Positions 1-8,732 of a stretch of DNA of 15,999 nucleotides are shown here, in pieces; position 1 is the stretch's first letter, and each line of letters starts with the position of its first letter. Where the stretch lies: the NCBI GenBank assembly GCA_964644025.1, contig CAZXVW010000098.1, positions 1 through 15,999 on the forward strand. The letters run 5' to 3'. The notes under the pieces were generated by a model that was not told the origin of the DNA, did not search any database, and saw only the letters and a program-made list of their open reading frames with translations. The DNA is from CAZXVW01 sp964644025 (GTDB lineage Bacteria; Acidobacteriota; Terriglobia; Bryobacterales; Bryobacteraceae). A program made the position numbers and the translations under genes.

Positions 1-1331
1 GGCTGGCGTTCGACGTGGGCAGCGCGGGGGCGATCTACGGGCTGTACACGGCGATGGTTTACATGCTGAGCCTGCCCGGCGGGTGGATCGCGGACCGCAT
101 CGTGGGGCAGCGGCGCGCGGTTCTTTACGGGGGCACCCTGATTGCGGCCGGGAATTTCATCCTGGTGGCGCACAGCGTCCCGCTGTTTTTCCTTGGGCTG
201 CTGGTCATCACCATCGGCACCGGCTTGCTGAAGCCGAACATCAGCACCATTGTGGGGCAGCTTTACCGGCCCGGGGACGTGCGCCGGGACGCGGGCTTCT
301 CGATCTTTTACATGGGCATCAACCTGGGGGCGTTTCTGGCGCCGCTGGCCTGCGGCTATCTCGGGCAGCGGGTGAACTGGCACCTCGGTTTCGCCCTGGC
401 CGGCGTCGGGATGACGCTGGGGACGCTGCAGTACTGGCTCGGCGGGAAGTACCTGGGCGAGGCGGGGCTCCATCCGACGCCGGCGGAGACGGCGGAGAAG
501 CAGCGGCGGCTGGTGCGGCGGATGTGGTACGGGGTAACGGGTTCGCTCGCGGTGGTGGCCGTGCTGGCGGCGTTGTCGCTAACGGGCGCGGCGCGGATCA
601 CGGCCCAGATGGTGTCCAATGCTTTCGGCGTAGCGCTGCTGGCGGCCGTCGGCGGGGTGTTCGCGTGGCTGCTGTTGTTCGGCCGCTGGACGCCCGAGGA
701 GCGAAAGCGCCTGGTGGTGGTAGCGGTGCTGTTCGTTGCTTCGGCGATCTTCTGGTCGGTGTTCGAGCAGGCCGGCTCCACGCTCAACCTGTTTGCGCAG
801 CGCAGCACTGACAAGAATATTCTCGGTTTTGAGGCGCCGGCGAGCTGGTTCCAGTCGCTGAATTCGCTGTTTATTATCACCCTGGCCCCGGTGTTCGCCT
901 GGCTTTGGGTGCGACTGGGGCCCCGCGATCCCTCCAGCCCGACGAAGTTCGTTTTCGGCTTGCTGGGTGCCGGCGTGGGTTTTGCGATTCTGGTACCATC
1001 GGCGATGCGGGCGGCACAAGGGGAGATGGTCAGCCCAATGTGGCTGGTGGCGACTTACCTGCTGCATACCTGCGGCGAGCTGTGCCTGAGCCCGGTGGGG
1101 CTGAGCGCGATGACGAAGCTGGCGCCGGCGCGCGTCGGCGGGCTGCTGATGGGGGTGTGGTTCCTGTCGATCTCGGTGGGCAACTACCTGGGCGGGAGGA
1201 TGGCGTCGCTTTACGAGTCGCTGGCGTTGCCCTCGCTGTTCGGCGTGGTGGCGGGCATCTCGCTGGCCGCGGCGCTGGTGCTGGCGCTGTTTGTCAAACC
1301 CATGAAGCGATTGATGGGCGGAGTGAGGTGA
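1..1331 (+). CDS. POT/PTR2 family proton-dependent oligopeptide transporter, 5' end missing
   Basis: This is an integral membrane symporter of the major facilitator superfamily that imports di- and tripeptides with protons. The frame is open from base 3, so the gene begins left of the window; the GTG at 15 is internal. About 443 residues are visible against roughly 500 in the family, and the first helix with its ExxERFxYYG motif is absent. Both PTR2 signatures are present: the loop GGWIADRIVGQRRAVLYGG near residues 26-44 (counting from base 3) and FSIFYMGINLGAF near 99-111. Multiple hydrophobic segments continue to a basic C-terminus ending in TGA at 1329-1331. An M24 dipeptidase follows 7 nt downstream on the same strand, which fits peptide uptake followed by cytosolic cleavage. 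The family is secure; the exact substrate is inferred from it. Confidence 0.93.
   Translation, partial: LAFDVGSAGAIYGLYTAMVYMLSLPGGWIADRIVGQRRAVLYGGTLIAAGNFILVAHSVPLFFLGLLVITIGTGLLKPNISTIVGQLYRPGDVRRDAGFSIFYMGINLGAFLAPLACGYLGQRVNWHLGFALAGVGMTLGTLQYWLGGKYLGEAGLHPTPAETAEKQRRLVRRMWYGVTGSLAVVAVLAALSLTGAARITAQMVSNAFGVALLAAVGGVFAWLLLFGRWTPEERKRLVVVAVLFVASAIFWSVFEQAGSTLNLFAQRSTDKNILGFEAPASWFQSLNSLFIITLAPVFAWLWVRLGPRDPSSPTKFVFGLLGAGVGFAILVPSAMRAAQGEMVSPMWLVATYLLHTCGELCLSPVGLSAMTKLAPARVGGLLMGVWFLSISVGNYLGGRMASLYESLALPSLFGVVAGISLAAALVLALFVKPMKRLMGGVR
1325..1331 (+). promoter_or_regulatory. Ribosome binding site of the M24 peptidase gene
   Basis: GAGGTGA lies 7 nt before the ATG at 1339 and overlaps the last codons and TGA stop of the transporter gene. 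This supports the start chosen for the peptidase and suggests translational coupling between the two genes. Confidence 0.6.
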
Positions 1332-1338
1332 GCAAGCT

Positions 1339-2511
1339 ATGAGGAACATTGCCGAGATTCAAGAAGCGCTGACCGGGGAAGGTCTGGACGGGTGGCTGTT
1401 TTTTGATCACCATCGCCGCGACCCACTCGCCTACCGGGTGCTGGAGTTCGAACCGCCCCGGATGCCGACCCGCCGCTGGTATTACCTGATTCCCGCCACC
1501 GGCGAGCCGCGCGGCCTGGTTCATGGCGTCGAAGCGGGAATGCTGGACGCGCTTCCGGGCAGCAAGGCGAAGTATTCAAGCTGGCACCAGCAGGCCGAAG
1601 AACTGCAGAAGCTGCTGGCCGGATGCCGGGTGGCGGCCATGCAGTATTCGCCGCGCTGCGCGGTGCCGTACGTCGCGATGGTGGATGCCGGCACGGTGGA
1701 GCTGGTGCGCAGCCTGGGCGTGGAAGTGCGGAGCTCGGCGAACCTGGTGCAGTATTTCGAGGCGCGTTGGAGCCAGGCGCAACTGGAGTCTCACCTGGAG
1801 GCGGGCCGCCGGGTGGATGAGATCCGCCGGCAGGCGTTTGCCCGGATCGGCGACAAGCTGCGGGCCGGCGAGCCGGTGGACGAATTCCAGATCAAGCGGT
1901 TCATTTTGGATTCGTTCGTTGGGAACGGGCTGGTGACCGACGATGGGCCGATCGTGGCCGTCAATGCGAACGCCTCCAATCCGCATTACGAGCCGACCGA
2001 AGAAATGAAGCAGGAGATCCGGCGCGGCGACTGGGTGCTGATCGACCTGTGGGCGAAGCTCGACGAGCCGGACGCGGTCTACTACGACGTCACCTGGACC
2101 GGCTATTGCGGCGAGCAAACGCCGGCGGAAATCGAGCGGGTTTTCTCAGTAGTGACCGGAGCGCGCGATGCGGCGATCCGGCGGGTTAAAGACGCGGTAA
2201 CGGCGCGGCGGCGACTGCACGGCTGGGAGGTAGACGATGCGGCGCGCGGCCACATCCGCGCCGCGGGTTACGGCGAATATTTCATTCACCGGACGGGCCA
2301 TTCGATCGGGCGCGAGGTGCACGGCGCCGGCGCCAACATGGACAACTGGGAGACGCACGATGAACGCCGGGTGATTCCGTGGACCGGCTTCTCGATCGAG
2401 CCGGGAATCTATTTGCCGGAATTTGGGGTTCGCTCGGAAGTGAACGTGTTCGTGGGGGAGAACCGGGCGGTGGTCACCGGCGAGGTGCAGCGGGCGCCGG
2501 TGCGGATTTAG
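1339..2511 (+). CDS. M24 family metallopeptidase, probable Xaa-Pro dipeptidase/aminopeptidase
   Basis: This 390-residue protein has the two-part layout of prolidase-type M24 enzymes: a creatinase-like N-terminal domain (about residues 1-145) and a pita-bread catalytic domain (about 150-390). All five dinuclear metal ligands can be placed: D236 (in VLIDLW), D250 (in YYDVTW), H321 (in HRTGHSIG), E354 (in SIEPGIY) and E367 (in VRSEVNV). The second conserved histidine is H328. The enzyme should therefore be an active metallohydrolase cleaving peptide bonds before proline. There is no signal peptide, so it is probably cytosolic. The ATG at 1339 has a Shine-Dalgarno 7 nt upstream and lies 7 nt after the peptide transporter stop, consistent with cleaving imported Xaa-Pro peptides. 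Xaa-Pro specificity is inferred from overall similarity; creatinase-type activity cannot be excluded. Confidence 0.9.
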   Translation: MRNIAEIQEALTGEGLDGWLFFDHHRRDPLAYRVLEFEPPRMPTRRWYYLIPATGEPRGLVHGVEAGMLDALPGSKAKYSSWHQQAEELQKLLAGCRVAAMQYSPRCAVPYVAMVDAGTVELVRSLGVEVRSSANLVQYFEARWSQAQLESHLEAGRRVDEIRRQAFARIGDKLRAGEPVDEFQIKRFILDSFVGNGLVTDDGPIVAVNANASNPHYEPTEEMKQEIRRGDWVLIDLWAKLDEPDAVYYDVTWTGYCGEQTPAEIERVFSVVTGARDAAIRRVKDAVTARRRLHGWEVDDAARGHIRAAGYGEYFIHRTGHSIGREVHGAGANMDNWETHDERRVIPWTGFSIEPGIYLPEFGVRSEVNVFVGENRAVVTGEVQRAPVRI

Positions 2512-2810
2512 CCCCGGCCGGCCTGGGCACACCCTTTCCAGTGGGGGAAACGGCGGCGGATCATTGTGTCGTGGTTCGCCTGGCGCACCGCTTCGTGATA
2601 GCTGCTCCCGGCTTCTGACGGCGGTGTGGCCGCTTCCACCAGCTCCCCGGGCAGATCTTCTGTCCGGATACAATCCGAGGACCCCAGCACCACGGCGCGT
2701 TGCAGGGCGTTCTCCAGTTCCCGGACGTTGCCGGGCCAGTGGTGGAGCGGCAGGCACTGGCGCGCCTCGCGCGAGATGCCCGTGGGGCGCCGGCCGTGGC
2801 CGGAGCGCAC
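2508..2810 (-). pseudogene. Remnant of a sigma-54-dependent response regulator (AAA+ C-terminal part)
   Basis: Between the convergent M24 and tyrA genes, the minus strand encodes a short stretch that is clearly the end of a sigma-54 activator AAA+ domain. It reads RRPTGISREA, then WPGNVRELENALQRAVVLG with the hallmark GNVREL motif, then RTEDLPGEL, then YHEAVRQA. Homology covers roughly 2579-2798. The Walker A and B boxes and the GAFTGA loop are missing upstream, where the same frame becomes unrelated sequence. The C-terminal Fis-type helix-turn-helix is missing downstream, where the frame turns into unrelated residues and stops overlapping the M24 stop codon. The frame also has no credible start codon or ribosome site. 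It is a decayed fragment, not a working regulator. The remaining 2811-2948 stretch holds nothing I can identify. Confidence 0.75.
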
Positions 2811-2948
2811 TCCAGAGCCAGTTGAATCCTTTCGGTTGTCCGCGGGCAGTTTCCCAGGCGGGCATAATTGGTGGCGATCATGGCCAGTATTGCTTCCATC
2901 AGACGCTCGGAAAACGGGTGTGTCAAGGAAAGTTTGGCCCGGGCGGTC

Positions 2949-3791
2949 CTATTTATTTCTCAGGGAGCGGGCGAACTTTGCCGCGCGGTCGAACTGACAG
3001 GCGGTTTCTTCGGAAGTAAGCTCGCTCTGCAATTGCTCCAGCACTCCGATGCAGGCGGACAGGGCATCCCGAATCGGCCCGGCGTTGGTTGCCAGGATGT
3101 CACTCCAGATCTCGTAGGGGCTCATGGCGAGGCGCGTGTTGTCGCGCAGGCCCGGGCCGGCGACTTGCCGGATGTCTTCAGCTTCCGGACGCCGGGCCAG
3201 CGTGGCGGCGAGCGCGGTGGAGAGCAACTGCGGGAGATGGGAGGCCAGCGCCACCACCCGGTCGTGGTGTTCCGGGTCCAAAAACACGAGGCGGGCGCCC
3301 ATCTTCCGCAGCCAGTCTGCGAATTCACGTTCCCGGTCCGAGGCGGGCATTGCTCCGTCCGGCGGCGTGAGAACGTACGGGCGGCCGCGGAACAGATCCG
3401 GGTCCGAGGACGTGACGCCGCGGCTTTCCTTGCCCGCCATCGGGTGTCCGCCGAGGAAGGAGGCGCGGTGGAGATACTTCCGCGCCGTGCTAACAATTTC
3501 CGCCTTGGTGCTGCCGGCATCGGTTACAAGTGCTCCGGGCTGTACGCAGGCATCGAGCTCTTCCAGCGTGGACAGGATTTTCGAGATCGGCTGGGCGAGG
3601 TAGATCAAGTCGCTGCGGGCGGCGGCTTCCTCGAGCGGCAAAGCCTCGTCGATCACGCCCAGCCGTAAGGCTTGCTCGATAGTGCGCGGAGAACTGACGC
3701 CGATGAGCCGGCCGGTAAAGCCAGCCTGGCGTAACGCCCGGGCGATGGAGCCCCCGATCAGCCCGACCCCGACAATGGCGACGGTTTCCAT
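2949..3791 (-). CDS. tyrA: Prephenate/arogenate dehydrogenase (TyrA family)
   Basis: This enzyme oxidatively decarboxylates prephenate or arogenate in tyrosine synthesis. The 280-residue protein starts at the ATG at 3791, which has a TGAGGA Shine-Dalgarno overlapping the stop of the upstream DAHP synthase gene (8 nt gap). The longer in-frame extension upstream lies inside that gene and is rejected. A Rossmann domain begins with GVGLIGGS (G8, G10, G13), followed by DAGSTK (91-96) and GGHPMAGKE with the conserved His116. The C-terminal half is the helical TyrA dimerisation domain. No ACT domain follows, so feedback control by tyrosine through such a domain is absent. The end of the second strand is VSSPRT (32-37) with no acidic residue, unlike NAD-specific TyrA. 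It is the last gene of the trp/aro cluster. Family assignment is secure; substrate and cofactor preference are not. Confidence 0.93.
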   Translation of the reverse strand: METVAIVGVGLIGGSIARALRQAGFTGRLIGVSSPRTIEQALRLGVIDEALPLEEAAARSDLIYLAQPISKILSTLEELDACVQPGALVTDAGSTKAEIVSTARKYLHRASFLGGHPMAGKESRGVTSSDPDLFRGRPYVLTPPDGAMPASDREREFADWLRKMGARLVFLDPEHHDRVVALASHLPQLLSTALAATLARRPEAEDIRQVAGPGLRDNTRLAMSPYEIWSDILATNAGPIRDALSACIGVLEQLQSELTSEETACQFDRAAKFARSLRNK

Positions 3792-3799
3792 CCCGGTCC

Positions 3800-4813
3800 T
3801 CAGATGCGGCGGCCCACCGCCGGTGCAATGATCCGGAGCTGTTCCATCAGTTCGGCGAACTGGTCCGGCCACAGCGATTGCGCGCCGTCGCTGAGCGCGT
3901 GGTCGGGGTCGTGATGCACTTCGATCAACAGCCCGTCGGCCCCGGCGGCGACGGCGGCGCGCGCCATGGGTAAGACCTTGTCGCGGCGCCCGGTGGCGTG
4001 CGAAGGATCCGCGATGATGGGCAGGTGGGAGAGACGTTTTACCACCGGGATCGCGGAGATGTCCATGGTGTTGCGAGTATAGGTCTCAAAGGTGCGGATG
4101 CCGCGCTCGCACAAAATGACGTCATAATTGCCGCCGGAGAGGATGTACTCCGACGAGAGAAGTAATTCCTCCACGGTGGCCGCCGGGCCGCGCTTCAGCA
4201 GCACCGGCTTGTTCAGTTCACCGAGCTTTCTGAGCAGGTTGAAATTCTGCATGTTGCGGGCGCCCACCTGGACAATATCGGCGTAGCGGGCCAGCAGGGG
4301 GATCTGGGTGACGTCCATGACTTCGCTGACCACCAGGAGGCCATGACGGTCGGCGGCCGCGCGAAGCAGCTTCAGCCCCTGCTCACCAAGACCCTGGAAA
4401 CTGTACGGGGAGGTGCGGGGCTTGAAGGCGCCGCCCCGGATCACGCTGGCGCCGGCGCGAGCGACCGCCTCGGCGGTGCGCTCCACCTGTTCCTCACTCT
4501 CCACGCTGCACGGGCCGGCCATGATGACCACTCTTTCGCCGCCGACTTCAACGTTGCCGACCCGCACCACCGTGCCGCCGGGCCGGAAGTGGCGGCTGGC
4601 GAGCTTGTAGGGCGATACGATGCGGTGGCATTCCTTGACCCCCTCCATCACCTCGAAGTCGGCGGGAGTGACGTCCTCGACCGGTCCGACGCCGCCCAGC
4701 ACCGTGTGGAGAACACCGGTAGAACGATGCACGGTGAAGCCCAGTGAGACCATTCGATCGATCACTGCCTGAATCTGGGGCTCGGTGGCGCCCTCCTGCA
4801 TTACCACTAGCAT
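3800..4813 (-). CDS. aroF: 3-deoxy-7-phosphoheptulonate (DAHP) synthase, type I-beta with N-terminal regulatory domain
   Basis: This enzyme condenses phosphoenolpyruvate and erythrose 4-phosphate to DAHP, the entry step of the shikimate pathway. The 337-residue protein has a ferredoxin-like N-terminal domain (about 1-70) and a TIM-barrel catalytic domain. Visible motifs include MAGPCSVES, GGAFKPRTSPYSFQG, DPSHATGRRDKV and IEVHHDPDHALSDGAQSL. The metal ligands fall at C102, H272, E298 and D309, the same numbers as I recall for Thermotoga maritima DAHP synthase, whose similar N-terminal domain mediates feedback inhibition by tyrosine. The start at 4813 has a GAGAGGA-type ribosome site about 10 nt upstream. 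Chorismate mutase lies upstream on the strand and tyrA 8 nt downstream. Feedback control through the N-terminal domain is inferred from the family. The gene is called aroF or aroG in different annotations. Confidence 0.95.
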   Translation of the reverse strand: MLVVMQEGATEPQIQAVIDRMVSLGFTVHRSTGVLHTVLGGVGPVEDVTPADFEVMEGVKECHRIVSPYKLASRHFRPGGTVVRVGNVEVGGERVVIMAGPCSVESEEQVERTAEAVARAGASVIRGGAFKPRTSPYSFQGLGEQGLKLLRAAADRHGLLVVSEVMDVTQIPLLARYADIVQVGARNMQNFNLLRKLGELNKPVLLKRGPAATVEELLLSSEYILSGGNYDVILCERGIRTFETYTRNTMDISAIPVVKRLSHLPIIADPSHATGRRDKVLPMARAAVAAGADGLLIEVHHDPDHALSDGAQSLWPDQFAELMEQLRIIAPAVGRRI

Positions 4814-4877
4814 TGCGTTCCGTTCCTCTCTATCACCTCAGGCGAGCGGAGACCGGTTTTCGCGGCCGGCGCTGCGC

Positions 4878-5195
4878 TCAGCCGCCGGGCGCGGGTTTCT
4901 TTTTCCGGTTCTTGCGGTTCATGTGCTGCAAGGTCCGCATTTCGTCAACGATGCGCTCGAACAGCCGCCGGAGGGCTTCCGGGGGAAGGGGTCCGGAGTT
5001 GTTCTCAACAATGTTGCGATAAACCTGATCTTCGCGCTTAGGCTCGTAGACCGGCATGTCGAGCTCCTCCTTGACGCGCCCGAGCTTTTCCACGATCCGG
5101 GTGCGCTGGTTGAGCAGCGCCACCAGCTTACGGTCCAGCTCGTCGATCTGGTCCCGGTATGTCCTGACGATCTTCAGTCCGGCTTCCCTGTCCAT
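4878..5195 (-). CDS. Chorismate mutase, AroQ type, monofunctional
   Basis: This 105-residue, all-helical protein converts chorismate to prephenate, the branch point toward tyrosine and phenylalanine. Aligned by eye with the E. coli mutase domain, the conserved active-site residues appear as R14 (YRDQIDELD), R31 (NQRTR), K42 (GRVKEE) and the Arg-Glu pair in PKREDQVY. The C-terminus is a short basic tail. The ATG at 5195 lies inside the end of trpA, giving a 22-nt overlap, and I see no strong Shine-Dalgarno before it, so translational coupling is likely. The DAHP synthase gene begins 64 nt after its stop. In several bacteria a mutase of this type is fused to, or bound to, type I-beta DAHP synthase; here the two are separate neighbours. 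Confidence 0.92.
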   Translation of the reverse strand: MDREAGLKIVRTYRDQIDELDRKLVALLNQRTRIVEKLGRVKEELDMPVYEPKREDQVYRNIVENNSGPLPPEALRRLFERIVDEMRTLQHMNRKNRKKKPAPGG

Positions 5196-5987
5196 GGCTT
5201 GTTCGGCAACGCACGGCTCAGCCGCCGGGCGAGGTTTTCGAGTCTGGTTTCCAGCGCCGGCTTGCCCGCGTTGCGCTCCACGATTCGCACGAACGCGCTA
5301 CCCACTACGACGCCGTCAGCCAGGGCACCCACGGCGGCGGCGTGTTCCGGTTTCGAGATTCCGAATCCCACGGCCAGCGGCAGCGTGGTGATCTGTCGCA
5401 TGGAGGCCACCAGCGGCTCAACGGCCTGGGACAGCGATGCCTGCTCGCCGGTCACACCGGTGCGGGATACCAGGTAGACGAAGCCGCTGGAGTGTCTGGC
5501 CACCAGTTCCAGGCGGCGGGGAGTGCTGGTGGGAGCCGCCAGGAAAACAGTGTCGAGGCTGCGGGCGTGCATGATCTGGACGTACTGGTCGGCTTCCTCG
5601 ACGCTCAAGTCGGTCAGCAGGCAGCCGTCGATACCCTGCGCGGCGGCGTCGTCGGCGAGTCTCTGCAACCCGTAACGCAACGCCGGGTTCAGGTAAGTGA
5701 ACAGAAGAACGGGGATTTCCGAGTTGCGGCGGATGGCGCGCGCCGCTTCTAGCACGCCGCGCAGGGTGGTTCCCGAGCGCAGGGCGCGTTCCGAGGCCCG
5801 CTGAATGACGGGGCCGTCGGCCACGGGGTCGGAGAACGGCACGCCGAGCTCGATCAGATCGGCGCCGCCACGCTCGAGCGCCGCCACCAGCGCCGGGGTC
5901 TGCTCCAGACTCGGATCGCCGGCGGTGAGGTAGGCGATCAGGGCGGGACGGCCTTGGCTCCGCAACCGGTCGAACATTCTTGCAATC

Positions 5988-5995
<8 letters not shown>
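5174..5995 (-). CDS. trpA: Tryptophan synthase alpha subunit
   Basis: TrpA cleaves indole-3-glycerol phosphate to indole and glyceraldehyde 3-phosphate and passes indole to TrpB within the alpha2-beta2 complex. I chose the GTG at 5995, not the ATG at 5977. The GTG has a strong AGGAGG about 7 nt upstream, gives the typical N-terminus MSRIARMFDRL, and places the catalytic residues at E49 (LIELGVPFSDP) and D60 (VADGP), exactly the enterobacterial numbers. The protein is 273 residues, close to the family norm. Other conserved parts are AYLTAGDP, LTDLSVEEAD, SRTGVTGE and GFGISKPEHA. The start overlaps the end of trpB by 8 nt, and the stop lies 22 nt inside the chorismate mutase gene. The ATG at 5977 also has a usable AGGA and is the alternative. 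Confidence 0.95.
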
Positions 5996-7192
<1,197 letters not shown>

Positions 7193-7196
<4 letters not shown>

Positions 7197-7831
7197 AACG
7201 GCTCCTGCGGCTCGTGGCCGGCCTCACCCGGCTCACCGGCGGCAGCGAAGGCCGCCTGAATAAAGGCCGCCACCCTGGCATGGTCCTTTTTGCCCGGCGC
7301 AGTCTCCAGGCGCGAACAGGCGTCCACGCCCCACGGACGCGCCGCGCGGATGGCTGCCGCGACGTTGCCGGCGTCGAGTCCTCCGGCCAGGATGATCCGG
7401 CCGGGCAGGGCGGCGACCCGCCGCCAGTCGAAGGTGCGGCCCGTTCCCCCGTAGGCGTCGCCGGCGGCGGGTGTGTCTATCAGGAACGCCTCGGCGGCCC
7501 AGCGTTCCAATTGCGTGGAATCCAGGGTCACCTCGGCCGGCAATGCCTTCCAGACGCGAAGACCTTGGGGCAGGGGTGTTTCCCCATGCAGTTGCACCAC
7601 GTCCAGCGAGATTCGCCGGGCCACCTCGACTACCTTGTCCGGCGGCTCATTGACGAAGACCCCCACCTTCCACACCCGCGGCGGCAGGGCGGAGAACAGC
7701 CCGGCGGCGTGCTCCGGGGTGATGTAGCGAGGGCTTTTCGGATAGAAGATGAAGCCCAGCGCCGAAGCACCGGCGGCGGCCGCGGCGGCCGCGTCTTCCT
7801 GGTTGGTGATTCCGCAGACCTTGACCATCAT
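7193..7831 (-). CDS. trpF: Phosphoribosylanthranilate isomerase
   Basis: This enzyme performs the Amadori rearrangement of N-(5-phosphoribosyl)anthranilate in tryptophan synthesis. The 212-residue TIM barrel has its catalytic Cys6 in MVKVCGIT and the general acid D119 in FLIDT. Other family sequences are GFIFYPKSPRYI, VVQLHG (77-83), LAGGLDAGNVAAAI and GVDACSRLE. The ATG at 7831 overlaps the trpC stop in an ATGA junction; a second ATG follows directly and could also serve. The stop overlaps the trpB start by 4 nt. The C-terminal tail after about residue 195 is rich in Ala, Gly and Glu and slightly longer than usual, but the enzyme looks complete. Confidence 0.96.
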
Positions 7832-8628
7832 GGCAACAGCGCGCGAAGCGCCCCCGCCGGATCAGCCGCCTTCACGAGCCACTCGCCCACCAGAAACCCG
7901 TGATAGCCGGCATCACCGAGCTTGCGGATGTCGTCCGCAGAACCGATGCCGCTCTCGCTCACCCGGACCACATTTTCCGGGATGCGGCCGGCGAGCCGGA
8001 GCGAAGTTTCGAGCTTCACCTCGAACGTATGCAGGTCGCGATTGTTCACCCCGATGATGTCGGCGCCTGCCTCCAGCGCCAGATCGAGTTCCCGTTCCTG
8101 ATGCACCTCGACCAGGGCCGCCATCCGGTAGGATGCGGCCAGCTTCCGGTACCGGACAAGCTCGTCGCGGGTGAGGATGGCAGCGATGAGCAGGATGGCG
8201 TCGGCGCCGTGGGCGGCGGCCTCGATCACGTGGCAGGAATCGGTAGTGAAATCCTTGCGCAGAGCGGGGAGGTGAACCGCGTCCCGGGCGGCGGCCAGAT
8301 CCGCCAGGCTGCCCTGGAAGAAGCGTTCCTCGGTGAGCACCGATAAGGCCGCCGCGCCTCCGGCCTCATACGCTCTGGCCAACGACGCTGGGCGGAAGTC
8401 GGGGGCCAGCAGCCCCTTGCTGGGTGAAGCCTTCTTGATTTCAGCGACGATCGCCGGCCGTCGTCCGAGCAAGGCGGCCCGGAAGTCCCGCCGGCCCGGC
8501 ATCTGCAGCGCAGCTTTCCGTTCCAGTTCCGGCTGCTGGAGACGCAGTTGCTCGAGGCCGGCTCGTTTGTGTTCGACAATACGGGACAGTATGTCCGGAA
8601 CAGCGCCAATCATCTGGAAGTACTTCAT
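7828..8628 (-). CDS. trpC: Indole-3-glycerol phosphate synthase
   Basis: TrpC closes the ring of the phosphoribosylanthranilate-derived intermediate to give indole-3-glycerol phosphate, the substrate of TrpA. The 266-residue protein is a single-function TIM barrel, separate from TrpF. Expected active-site elements are visible in order: AEIKKASPSKG (Glu and Lys), LRKDF (Lys), ALVEVHQE (Glu), GVNNRDLHTF and RVSESGI (Glu). The start is uncertain. The ATG at 8628 gives MKYFQMIGAVPDIL and the ATG at 8613 gives MIGAVPDIL; neither has a good Shine-Dalgarno, and open sequence further upstream has no family character. It is the first gene of the aromatic cluster; its stop overlaps the trpF start by 4 nt. 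A sulfatase gene lies upstream on the same strand, 104 nt away. Confidence 0.94.
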   Translation of the reverse strand: MKYFQMIGAVPDILSRIVEHKRAGLEQLRLQQPELERKAALQMPGRRDFRAALLGRRPAIVAEIKKASPSKGLLAPDFRPASLARAYEAGGAAALSVLTEERFFQGSLADLAAARDAVHLPALRKDFTTDSCHVIEAAAHGADAILLIAAILTRDELVRYRKLAASYRMAALVEVHQERELDLALEAGADIIGVNNRDLHTFEVKLETSLRLAGRIPENVVRVSESGIGSADDIRKLGDAGYHGFLVGEWLVKAADPAGALRALLP

Positions 8629-8708
8629 CGTAACATGGCCACGGCGGAGGCACGGCGGTCCTCCGGGTGAGCGTGTTTCGCGGTGAGCAGAGCCCACGCC
8701 GTGGTTCA

Positions 8709-8723
8709 GGCCGCTGGCCGGCC
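8709..8723 (-). terminator. Weak terminator-like hairpin after the sulfatase gene
   Basis: Just past the sulfatase stop codon (8733-8735) the minus-strand transcript contains GGCCG-GCCAG-CGGCC, a 5-bp all-GC stem with a 5-nt loop. There is no following U tract, so it is not a canonical intrinsic terminator. It could reduce read-through from the sulfatase gene into trpC. Confidence 0.25.
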
Positions 8724-8732
8724 CCCCTGGAG

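Noticed and set aside
2512..2535. GCCCCGGCCGGCCTGGGC palindrome after the M24 stop as a terminator
   Set aside because: The palindrome is short and low-complexity GC with no U tract, so it is not distinguishable from chance in this DNA.
2561..2926. 121-residue minus-strand ORF beginning MTHPFSERLMEAILAMIATNYA
   Set aside because: The first 40 residues look protein-like, but I recognise no family. The rest is a frame-shifted shadow of the sigma-54 remnant, so I cannot support it as a gene.
2868..3668. 266-residue plus-strand ORF opposite tyrA
   Set aside because: It is antisense to a well-supported TyrA coding sequence and shows no recognisable family features.
8629..8732. Possible trp attenuator or leader peptide before trpC, with a GGAGG/CCTCC inverted repeat and a frame containing two Trp codons
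   Set aside because: The Trp-containing frame does not terminate before trpC but runs about 180 nt into it, the repeat is only 5 bp, and no U-tract terminator or clear promoter is present.
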